Origin: Beroe forskalii
Taxonomy: Eukaryota; Ctenophora; Nuda; Beroida; Beroidae
Length of the DNA: 64,000 nt
Reading direction: 5' to 3'
NCBI GenBank assembly: GCA_011033025.1
Contig: WFMF01000321.1
Coordinates: 124,001-188,000 of the forward strand
Shown: positions 13,401 to 25,400 of the stretch, piece after piece
Layout: every line of letters begins with the position of its first letter
How positions within the stretch are numbered: the first letter of the stretch is position 1
The notes under the pieces: model-generated
What the model was told of the DNA's origin: nothing
Database searches by the model: none
Seen by the model: only the letters and a program-made list of their open reading frames with translations
Made by a program: the position numbers and the translations under genes

Positions 13401-16400
13401 TTGAACCGTTCCTAAGAACTGTTTCCCTCTCTGACTATTAGACCACCTCATGTACCAGTGTCGTGGAAGCGTTACAAAGAAATCAAGAAATGGAAGGAAG
13501 GTCTGATGAGTAGTGGACTGCGGAGCGTCGCTAAAATAGCCCTGCCTTATGTCAGGAGCAAGGAGCAGACCTTATGCGAGGCATGTCAGCATTCCGAGCA
13601 TTGTGATCAGTGAGCATTGTGATTTGTGACCAGTGAGGCAGTAAGCTCTGTAAGAATAGTGGAATTCTGTGCATAGTTAGCATGCTGAGCAGTGTGCATA
13701 ATGAAGTACTGAGCTGATTGATCAAAGTGAATTACTCATCTGGGCAGTGGAGCAGTGACTCAGTGAGCACTGAGAGAGATAGAGTGCATATTGCATAGTA
13801 AAGTATTGAGCTGTGAGAATACTGATCACATGTATGGGCTATCCATATTCTGTGCAGTGAGCTTGTTTGCGGTGTATTTCATTAATAAACTTCTAAAACT
13901 AAGCAGTGTTCTTGTGTTAATTAGTCAGTTTCGAGAAGTTACATTCTGAGTTTGATACCCTCAACTAACTTAAAACCAAATCTGAATTCATCTTGCGAGG
14001 CAAATAAAGTTCACGTCAATGTCGTTATGATTTTTGGCATAAAGGCGCCCACAAACAATCTCATGCAATATGGGTAATTTTGAGACACACACACAGTGTG
14101 GTATTCTGGAAAAAAGAATGGTGTTACATCGTGTCGTTTAAGAAGCCGAAGGTAGAATGAGATACCTTATGACATACTGCAGGAGCCTATTGTAACACGA
14201 AATGACATTAATGGATAATTGGAAGACTTTCATTTGAGAATTTGATAGTATTACGGTCTATTCAGTAATACTTATACTTATTGTATTACCTGCACAGTGA
14301 AGCAATGAAGCATTCTATCAAGTCATAAAGCACCTCATCTCAACTACCCGGGGAATATATTATTCCTTTTCTTCTTTTTTCTGGAAGCCTTCGCCTTTCC
14401 CCTTGTAATATCGTATCACGGAGTGTGCATTAGGGAAATTAAGGATGATATTGAATTAGGTATTGAGATCAATTAATTATATCACATACTTTTCATGCGG
14501 AATTATTACGTTGACCACCCCACACCAACGTTTGGTTTTGCAATAATATGTTTTTCTGCTAGTACATACTCTTGTGGTTCAACTAATTTAGACTCCCAAA
14601 TATTTATAAGGGTGGTTATTAATGCTTCATTTTAAGAAGTTGTTGAGCTTAATCAAGATCGCGAAATCAAATTCTTTTTAATCGTTCTTCCCATTTTCTG
14701 AAGTATACACTATCAAAGTTTTGGACATGGGAAGTGGGGGTTGTGACAAAAACTGCAGATGGTGAAATTAGTCTGGCTAAACGTATGTAAACGTGTGGTA
14801 CCTCAAGAGATTGAAGTTTAAACGATGTAACTGATAGGAGAGGGTTGTTATAATAAGAAGCTTTCGAAAGTCATGTGATTTATGATACTGTCATAACCGA
14901 GGACATGATTCCTAAACATTCTGAACTGCAAAGAAGGTGCAAAAACCTAGGATAACGAAACCTTACATCTGAGTAAGGATTTATTTCGATCCCCAGTTGT
15001 CAATTAATGTCAATAATGAAACCTTCCCAGCATCCCATGACCGATACTAAAATAGTAAAATGATCCCAATCATGTTGATAAGTTAATTTTACATTTTACA
15101 CCTTCTGTTAATTTCTATGTAAACGTGTGGTACCTCAAGAGATTGAAGTATAAACGATGTAACTGATAGGAGAGAGTTGTATTAATCAGAAGCTTTCGAA
15201 AATCATGTGAGTCATGATTATCGTCGTGATTATTGTGGTACCTATTTAGTATTTGACATATTTGAATGAATTAAGGATAATATAAGTAGTACGATTGCCT
15301 AAATTGCTTGACAAATTTCAATATTGTTTTTTTAACTCCCAGTATTACGAGAAATTCCGATTTTGGTTTGTAGACACTACGCAATGTTTTGCTTATTTGA
15401 TTTTAAATTTCTCTAGAACAGATATCTGTCAATATAATCATCATGAACCTTCCATGTGACTGTAAAGACTTAAAGACATGAAATACAAATCTGGCTGCTC
15501 CATACACGTTATAGTCATCCAATACTGGTTGTCCGTCGTGAGTCAGTGATTATTAGTCCAGCGTGTACAATGCAATATTATGTGTAATATGTAATAATAA
15601 TCGTAAGCTTGGCATTATTATTAAATATCAGCCATTCCTTTCCTTCTGGAACTTTCCTTTTATTGTGTACGATCTTCTCTGGTGTCTGACTACAAACACT
15701 GATCTATCTTTCAATAGAAATGCACACAATAGAGTAATGGACATTCTAAATAAAATGGAAGTACGGCTATTATATCCATTTCCCAATGGGAAATATTCGC
15801 GATATCATGATCCATTCAGCAGTGTTCAACTTACCCATGAATCGGCATTTAGGATCCGAAGAGCATTTAAGGTAGTGACGTATTTCAGTCTTATTAACGT
15901 ACAAATCCCTAACTCATCTGATATATCTCCTGACTTCAATTATACTGATATAAGTAGACATAGTTGCCAATTTGCCCTTCTTTCGCAGGGTGCCCTGCTT
16001 TGCCCTGCTTTTTGCCCTGCTTTGCAAACCGAGCCCTGCTTTAGCAGGGCAAATCAGTCCGAAAGGTACCCATATTTTCATTGGAATAAGATAATCAAAA
16101 CCATGAGTTGGAAAGATAAATGCACACTTGATTATTATACCTGTAAGCTGATTCAGTGATTCATTAATCAATCATTGCTTCATTAGGATTACAAGCATCT
16201 TCATTGATAGCTTCATTGAATTTATGCAAAGTTGTGTATTTTTTAAACAAGGAAATGCTGAAGATTCTTGAAGAGGTTGGTATCGGCACTATTTCAATTT
16301 TAAAAAGTACTTATATTGGTATGGAAGTTAGTAGAGTTAAAAAAGTATTCTAAGCAGGATGAGCATAAGTGTCTTTTCAAAAACATACCTAATGCCCAAA

Positions 16401-19400
16401 GTGGTTGGTGTAACTGGTGGTTCAGAAAGGTACCCATAATTGATAAGTGTAACTGTTGGTTCAGAAAGGTGAACCCATAAGTGGATGGTGTAACTGGTGG
16501 TTCAGAAAGGTACCAATAATTGGACGGTGTAACTGGTGGTTCAGAAAGGTACTCATAATTGGTTGGCGTAACTGGTTGTTCAGAAAGGTACCCATAAAGC
16601 CATAATTGGTTGGTGTAACTGGTGGTTTGGAAGGGTACCTATATCTGGTTAGTGTAACGGGTGGTTCCGAAAAGTACTCATTATTGGTTGGTGTAACTGC
16701 TGGTTCAGAAAGATACCCATAATTGGTTGGTGTAACTGGTTGTTTAGAAATATACCCATAATTGGTTCTAAAGGTACCAATAATTGGTTCGCGTAACTGG
16801 TTGTTCAAAAGGTACCCATAAAGCCATAATTGGTTGGTTCAAAAGGTACCAATAATTGGTTCGCGTAACTGGTTGTTCAAAAAGGTACCCATAAATGTTT
16901 GGTGTAACTGGTGGTTCAAAAAGGTACCCATAATTGGTTGGTGTAACTGGTGGTTCAGAAAAGTACCCATAATTGGTAACTGGTGTAACTGGTTATTGAA
17001 AGGTACCCATAATTGCTTAGTGTAACTGGTGGTTCAGAAGGGTACCCATAATTGGTTGGTGTAACTGGTGGTTCAAAAAGGTACCCATAATTGGTTGGTG
17101 TAACAGGTGGTTCAGAAAGGTACCCATAATTGGTAACTGGTGTAACTGGTTATTGAAAGGTACCCATAATTGGTTGGTGTAACTGGTGGATCAAAAGGTA
17201 CCCATAATTGGTTGGTGTAACTGGTGGTTCAAAGAGGTACCCATAATTGGTTGGTGTAACTGGTGGTTCAGAAAAGTACCCATAATTGGTTGGTGTAACT
17301 GGTTATTGAAAGGTACCCATAATTGTTTGGTGTAACTGGTGGTTCAAAAGGGTACCCATAATTTGTTAGTGTAACTGGTGGTTCAGAAAGGTACCAATAA
17401 TTGTTAGTGTAACTGGTGGTTCAGAAAAGTACCCATAATTGATGTTGTAACTGTTACCAAAATTGGTTATGTAACTGGTTGGTGTAACTGGTGGTCAGAA
17501 AGGTACCCATAATTCTGAAGTTCTGCGATACCCATAATTGGCAGTAACTGGTGGTTCGTAAATTCTATAACTGGTGAAAAAAAGAGTACCCATATTCAGA
17601 ATTATAACTGAGTAGTTAAATAGAAATAGAAAATAAAAAAAGTATAGGTACCCAAAATGTCACTGGTGGTTCAGAAATGTACCCATAATATGGTTCAGAA
17701 AGGTACCCATAAATGGTTCAAAGGAGTACCCATAATATAAACATAGGTCTAATTAGTGGGTAAAATAAATATAGTTAGGATGTAACTGGTGGCTTAAAGT
17801 ATGAAAAAATATGAATAAAAATGCACCTGCAAAAGGATAATTAGTTAGTGCTGCTGGTGGCAATGCCCAATGGTTGGGACAGTTCGAAAAATTACCCATA
17901 ATTTGTTGGTGTAACTGGTGGTTCAGAAAGGTACCCATAATTGGTTGATTGTAGCAAGGGTACCTAAAAAAAACTCAAAACACTCTGCAAAAGTACCCTA
18001 TTGCCCTTCTTTTTGCCCTTCTTCGGGCCTTATTGCGACAGTTTTTAATTATGATAATCCCTCTGGTAACACAATGCATCATTCTCTATGCTCCATTATT
18101 ATGATCATATTATGATGATCCATCTAGTGACCTGTCTATGAAACCGATGCAGAAGTGGAATACTGTTACTTTGCCTCCAGATTTGGATGGGATGGGAAGG
18201 GAAGGGTGCTTGGATGGAGAAATGGAAGGGAGGGGTGTTGGATCCAAAAGCCAAAAGTGGGTGTACAGACGTATTATAATACCCATGTATTTCTATAATT
18301 TCAATCATTCGATTTCATTGAAAGCCTGCATACTTAGCCCCTCTTTATCGAACTTCAACCATCTGTATGGTGTAATAGTATGATCTGACTGGGAAAGAGC
18401 AAAGTAGTCTCTTTGATCTAATAAGCATACAAAATGCCCATTACAGTATTGCATTTGCATTGCAAGTGAACTGCACTGCCTTTGTCCAAAGATGGAGATG
18501 CAGATGCTGCTACATACCTGTGTGGTTAAAACTGCCATAATTCTTACAATTACTGTAGATCCGGCAGGTTTGTCGTAAATTCTATCCCGTCTCATTCAGA
18601 CTTTCAGAGGATCAAATTTAATTCTTACATGTTAATCCCATAACACAATGTGCTCCATATTGTGATCGATCTAGTGCTGCCAGAAAATAATTATAATATG
18701 CTCAGAAATTGTTAAGTTGTTAATATTCAATAATATTTAAAATTCAAAACCAAAATAAGATGTTTTCATGGAGAGAAAGACCGGAATTTATACACATTTT
18801 TAGCTATCATCAGCGCAACTTTTACTTTCCATGAGTCACTGAAGAGCTTCAGACATTCATCATTTGAAGCTGAATATTATCATGATAATAATATGGGTGA
18901 TAAGATATATCGTGTATAACAAACACTGAAATCTGACTGTACACTTATTGCTGATGATCAAACGCAGCACCTTGAGGGGGTCGCGGACATGCGCAATCAG
19001 ATGTACCGTGTCTTACACACAGACTCTTACAAACACTAATGGTCACACCGTGTCTTGCACACAAAACATGATTACACATGCAGGGAGCGTGGGAGTTGAT
19101 CTGAAATTAGGATTGCTCCCTCCTTCTCCTTCTTCTCCCACTGCTGGTGTTCATCCCCTCCTCCTATATAGAACTTAATATATATGATCAGCAATAAATC
19201 TGTTGTTACGACGTAACGGGGTGGGGGGTGGTGGTTCACCCCTGATATTTTGAAAAACACAATTTTGGGATAAGAGTTGGCCAGGAGTCCATAGGTCCAA
19301 TATTGTCCATCATTTGGGTCAATATCGATGGGCAAACCGATTTTTAATGTGTAATTTGGCCATTTTAGCCATAAAAAACTCTCAAAAATCCATAAAATAG

Positions 19401-22400
19401 CTTTATCTCAACGTCCAATTACTTTGGCCACTGGCCAGGATTATAATTAATATTTTTGCATAATTCTTTTTGCAGCCCGGTTAAAGAGTAAATTCCGCAG
19501 AAACTAATGGATCCTGATTTTTGATTTAGGCCTCCAAGACCTCTCATGGGCAATATTGGACCTATGGACTCGTCACCACCGTCAAATTTTGGTACACGTA
19601 AAGGCCATCCTGGCCAACACCTATCCCAAAATCATGTTTCTTTCAAAATATCAGGGGTGAACCCGCCTCCTTAATTTTGACAAAAACAAGTTGATTAGTG
19701 AATGGCCAAGGATCAGAAATATCACCTGTACTGTATGCGTAGTGCGTACTCTTGGGTCTTGTGCTTAAATTGCATTCCACGTGCATTATCGATAGCAGAT
19801 CATAGCATCTGAGTATAATTCGAGCTAATAATATATATTTTTAAGGTTAAATTCCGTTCCTTGCTGCAGTATATTTTAATACACGGCTATCATGATGTGA
19901 ATGTTCCTGGAAGACTTCCATTCTCCTGACCTACGTGAAACTAGGAGCCCAGTTCCAGGAGTCGCAGACCAATTACATGCCAGCATCACGCACGTAGCCC
20001 TTATTTTCAGTAATGACCCACGGCTCACGACGTCCTTGCAGTGGAATATATAATACATACCCAATTATACGAAAACGGGAATATTTACTGAAGGACCTAG
20101 AACGATTTTTTTGAATTTCCTACCGTAAACTACCCTAAAAGGGCTAAAGTATAAGAAAAGCTGTTCGGGAAGTGAACGAGACGAGTTACATCTGATGGAC
20201 TTCTGCCAATCCCCTACCGAGAAGAGGACACGGGCTACCAACGGGTTCACAGCTTCAGACTTCAGCAATGCAGAATCTTTTGTAAAATTTTGTAGAAAGC
20301 TATTCAGAAGTTCAGAGTTCAGACATCTTTCCATAGATTCTGTACAAAGCTATTCCTTTCCTAAAGATGTTCTGTCATCGGAAAACGCCCATAATTCTCC
20401 AGTTATCATTGTTCTATGGTTTGCCTTTCCTTTTAATAATATGATTGTATTAGTTCTGAAAGTACGTGTTTAGGTAGGTAAACAAGCAGAAATTCAAAAT
20501 TAATTGCACTGGGGGAGCAGTGCAATTTTCAATTGAGTGAAAATTGCAGATTCCAGATTTTCATAAAGTTTGTTGATTGGATTTCAATCTCGATCTCACG
20601 TAGTAAATACAATGAATTAAAGATCAACAATTAATGGTGGTTTGCGTTGACTGATTCCAATCACACCCGTTTAATGTTTATTGGATTCCAACCGGCAACC
20701 AATACGTCCTGTTGATTGAATTCCAATCAAACATGTTGATTAGATTCTAACCCGTGAACTCGGTTTAAATGAAACACTTTAGAATAGGATTCCAATCATC
20801 ATCCGTTGATTAGATTCCAATCAACGCCCGTTGATTAGATTCCATTCAATTGGAATCTAATCAACGGGCGTTGATAACACCGTTGATTGGTTTGATAGTA
20901 TACAAATGGCCCTCTGCTGACCTCCTACTGAACCCCTTCTAACCTCCTACTAGCCCCCTGGTGAACAACTCCTGACCCCCTGCTGACCTCCTACTAGCCC
21001 CCTGGTGAACAACTGCTGACCCCCTGCTGACCCCTTGGTGAACCCCTGGTGACCCCCAGAGCAGGGGTTCAGTAGGGGGTCATTGGTATACTTTCATACG
21101 ACCAAATTACAATCAAATCCTTTTTATCAATGGATTCCAATTATCAAACCAGCCTGCTCTTAGTAATTTGAGACCATTATCTGCTTGTATACAATACTTC
21201 AATGGGCATAATTTGATGACAATTCGTGAATTATGATGAATTATGACAGTATGACGTGAATAACAGAGCTCTTGATAATAGCTTGATCAGTGATAATAGT
21301 TGTATTCAACTCATGACTGCAATAATATAACTTTGCACAAATGTGCAAACATCTGCACGTCATGATGAATTTATAATAACGTTCCGGTAAAATGCATCAT
21401 ACTACGACACTATGACTGGTAAGAGCGGTAAGAGTTGCGTTAGATTATGTAATAGAATGCGAAAGTAACCATTTCTGCGATCTGCAGTCTGTCTGTCTGT
21501 ACCTAAGTGCGTTGCTATCAGAAAATGAAGTTAATCTATTCATTGTAGTTCTGCAATAAAATTGTGTCGCAACATCTGATAATGCTTCTGAAATTTCCAA
21601 ACGTGCTCCATTTGTGAGTACGTGATACGTACGTGATTAAACCGTACAATCACGCACCTTCACGATGTGGCTGGACTCAAAAATTTGAGATAATTTCTCA
21701 TTACTCGATGAAGCGAAACTCAACAGGCACCTTACTGTCCGAGATTGACTCTCTTGTTATGTTCAAGATGAAAGTCGCTTTGAAAGTCTCTTTGATGCCC
21801 TGTAGTCAGTATTCAGTTAAAGTATGATCATAATTTATTAATTATTGTTATTATCACTATTCATGTAGTGAATAATATAATACGAAATTACCCCATATTA
21901 TTTAAATACTCGGATCACTCTGCAATTCGTCATAATCTTACAGAGAGGATCTTGATATAAGAGCAAAGAGACTTGCGTCACTTGATCATGCATGAACCGC
22001 TTGTCCTTTGACAGATATGTGTCTAAGCATGCGCTGTAACATCTTGCGTTATAGCATGTACCACCGTAACTAATTAGCATCTGAGACTGACGTAATGTTA
22101 TTGTTTGGAAAGGAGAATTTGTGATGTAAAACCTCCTACTTTTCCTGCACTGGTACCTGCCTTTCCAAGTAATTGAAGTAGTGACTGGAACAAGTACCTC
22201 TGGTTGTCCATGATGGCTAATAGAATGGCAGGTTCCACACAGCAAAGCAATCATGTGTACTTCTGCGGTTCACCGCTTCTGAAGTTCCGATTAAGTGGCC
22301 AGGTAGCGCAGTGGTTAAGGCGTCGTACTTTCAATCGAGAGGTTGGTGGTTCGATTCCCGGCCTTGCCTACTGTGCTAAGGGTGAGAACTCTCACCTAAG

Positions 22401-25400
22401 CAGCCACACGGTTCACTCAGCCGAGCGTACAGGAAACTGTTTGGGAGGGTTAAATGAGAAGCTGCCCATTGCAGCGAAGTCTCGCGAAGAAATTATGGAA
22501 TAACCTTCGTGATTACACTTGAATCCTTCGATTCCTGTCATTGGCTGTTGCAGCTGTTGGAATAGAAGTAAAACCTTCAAAAAATGTCTCTCAATATCTT
22601 AGTACAGCAATATTCAATTTCAAGAGCTCAAGAGGAAAGTGAAATCTAAGAATTAAAGAATTAGTTTTACAGAACTTAAACTAGATAAGTGTGGGCCAAG
22701 TGTACTACCTCCACTCGAAGTGCATTCTTCTCATGATAAACTGAAGCTGAAAAGAATCCTATCAGCTTCAGTTTATCATGCTCGACGAATCTTTTATAAG
22801 ATATATTGCCATGAGTCATCAGAACCAGAGACCAGTAAAGTATATGATTGTTTCGGCTGGGAAATTGGTTTTGGGAATCGGGTCATTCTCTAAAAGTACG
22901 GAACTTTGAAACTCCTCGCCCGAATGTCAATCTCTTATTTTGAGGATTGAATTCACATATTATCACTTAGTCATGAGAATATTATGCATAATTGTTGTGT
23001 ACCGAACGTTCACTCTGAAACTCCTAAAGCCATTAGCCATATGGCACAAGTCACAGGAACTCCAATGCATTGTACATGATCTATTACATAAAATGTAAGA
23101 AAGTATCATCACATAAATACTGAATAGCATTATCTCAAAAGAACACCCTGTGGAGCACAAATGTTTGAAGTAAAATGGGCTTGTGGTTGTACTGAAAAAC
23201 ATCGCCCTTGTTCATGTTCTACGCATTTCAGGTCCCACCCCTATTTTTCATGTCCCTGACTCCTCTTGTGACTGCTCTTTCTACCTTAATACTTCCAGAG
23301 TTCCAGTCATCATCCTTAGACCCTGCTCAGACCTTTATGCGAGGTAGCAGTGGATCGGAAGAGGACCCCTCCAAGTCCCCGACACTCGGTGGTGAGCGGT
23401 ACCTTCGGGACGACGACACCTTCTTCAAGGGGAAGCTCAAAGCGTCCCCCAAGCGGACGTCACGGCGTCCTATAGCGGCTCTCAACATCCACGCAGTGAG
23501 TTCGTCCGAGGAGGAAAGTGAGGACGAGGAAACGCCGACTGTAAACCACCCGATATTCGATGTGCCTCCCCGTTCTAAAACACTCACCAGGTTGTTTCTT
23601 TAATTCAACATAATACCTTCTCAGAGGATCCACCCAGCCCCCGGCGAAAAATACTGAGTACAGTACTGACCAGTTCAATTCTACATACCGCCCCACATCC
23701 CACTAACATCCCCCACCGCCAGGTTGTTTCCACCCCCACTAACATCCCCCACCGCCAGGTTGTTTCGACGCCCCACTAACATCCCCCACCGCCAGGTTGT
23801 TTCGACTCCCCACTAACATCCCCCACCGCCAGGTTGTTTCCACCCCCACTAACATCCCCCACCGCCAGGTTGTTACGACGCCCCACTAATATTCCCCCCA
23901 CCACCAGGTTGTTTCGCTGCCCCACTAACATCCCCCACCGCCAGGTTGTTTCGACGCACCACTAACATTCCCCCACCGCCAGGTTGTTTCGACGCCCCAC
24001 TGACATCCCCCCCACCAGGTTGTTTCGTCGCCTCACTAACATCCCCACCGCCAGGTTGTTTAGACGCCCCACTAACATCCCCCACCGCCTGGTTGTTTCC
24101 ACCCCCACTGACATCCCCACCGCCAGGTTGTTTAGACGCCCCACTAACATCCCCCACCGCCAGGTTGTTTCGACGCCCCACCCCGCCAGCTAACAGTCTG
24201 GTTAACATTGAGGAGGAGGCTGATCCTACAGAGGACGTGTTGTGTGCCAGCAAATCCCAGCCTTCCACTCTGAGGAAGAAGCGACCCCTTACCGTGACCA
24301 ACTCCCTCGAATCAGGTGGGATTCAGGGAGAAGGATCCAATTTAAATGTTTTGGGAAAGGGTAATATGCTGTCACCTATTATCATACTTTTGCAGCAAGT
24401 TTAACTACGTACTTATCCATAAATTACATTGAGAAACTACTTTTGCTTTTGACTTTGACGCACCCGAAACTTTTGCAGCAAGTTCCACGACATACGCTGA
24501 AGAGGCCTGTGACATGGTTTCCCCTCTCTCTACCCCACTTACTCTTCAGAGGAAACGTGAAGCTCGGGAAGGATCCAACCACTCCTCCTTCTCCTCCTCC
24601 GTCGAACTTAGCTCAGGTTTGTCGTAAGGGGTCAGGTCCCTCATCTTCCGTAGAACTTAGCTCAGGTTTGTCGTAAGGGGTCGGGTCCTCATTCTCTGTA
24701 GAACAGAGAACTTAGCTCAGGATTGTCGTAAGGGGTCAGGTCCCTCATTCTCTGTAGAACTTAGCTCAGGTTTGTCGTAAGGGGTCGGGTCCCTCATCCT
24801 CTGTAGAACTTAGCTCAGGTTTGTCGTAAGGGGTCAGGTCCCTCATTCTCTGTAGAACTTAGCTCAGGTTTGTCGTAAGGGGTTGGTTTCCTCATCCTCT
24901 GTACTTCTGTAGAACTTAGCTCAGGTTTGTCGTAAGGGGTCGGGTCCCTTATGATAAGGATTAGTTCTTGTAAGTTACGTACTGAAATCAAATGAAAACC
25001 AAATCTGATACCAGAAAAAAGTAAAATGAATAGTGAATACTTGGATAATGAATATTTTGGCTCCATCGCTGAATATATATATATCATCAAAGTATCAAGC
25101 TTTCAGGAATAAATATTTCACAAATTATACAGTGTAGATAACGACTCGTTAACCGGACCGAAATACTGTTTAACCGAGCGTTTTCAGCCAACCGTTACCG
25201 AATATTTTGATTTTGCAATTTACCGTTTAGGGAAACGGTCGGTTAACCGAACCGAAGCCGAAATACCGGTTGACCGGGTGTTTTTAGCCAACCAAAACCG
25301 TAACCATATCTATATAAAATTTTCTCTCCTAAAGTTGAGAATTCACTCCAATTGTTACTTCCTCTCCACTTTGATTACTTCCTTCTTCTAACTGATAGGT

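Noticed and set aside
15563-16159. 198-codon plus-strand ORF
   Set aside because: Runs from AT-rich intron into the compound repeat leader and has no family resemblance or coding-like composition.
20065-20473. Overlapping ORFs of about 90 codons on both strands
   Set aside because: Shadow each other, no splice context, no recognisable protein.
22303-22375. Functional tRNA gene
   Set aside because: A and B boxes fit, but the sequence continues into a body shared with a second copy at 26838-27116 and the acceptor stem does not pair, so it is a SINE head.
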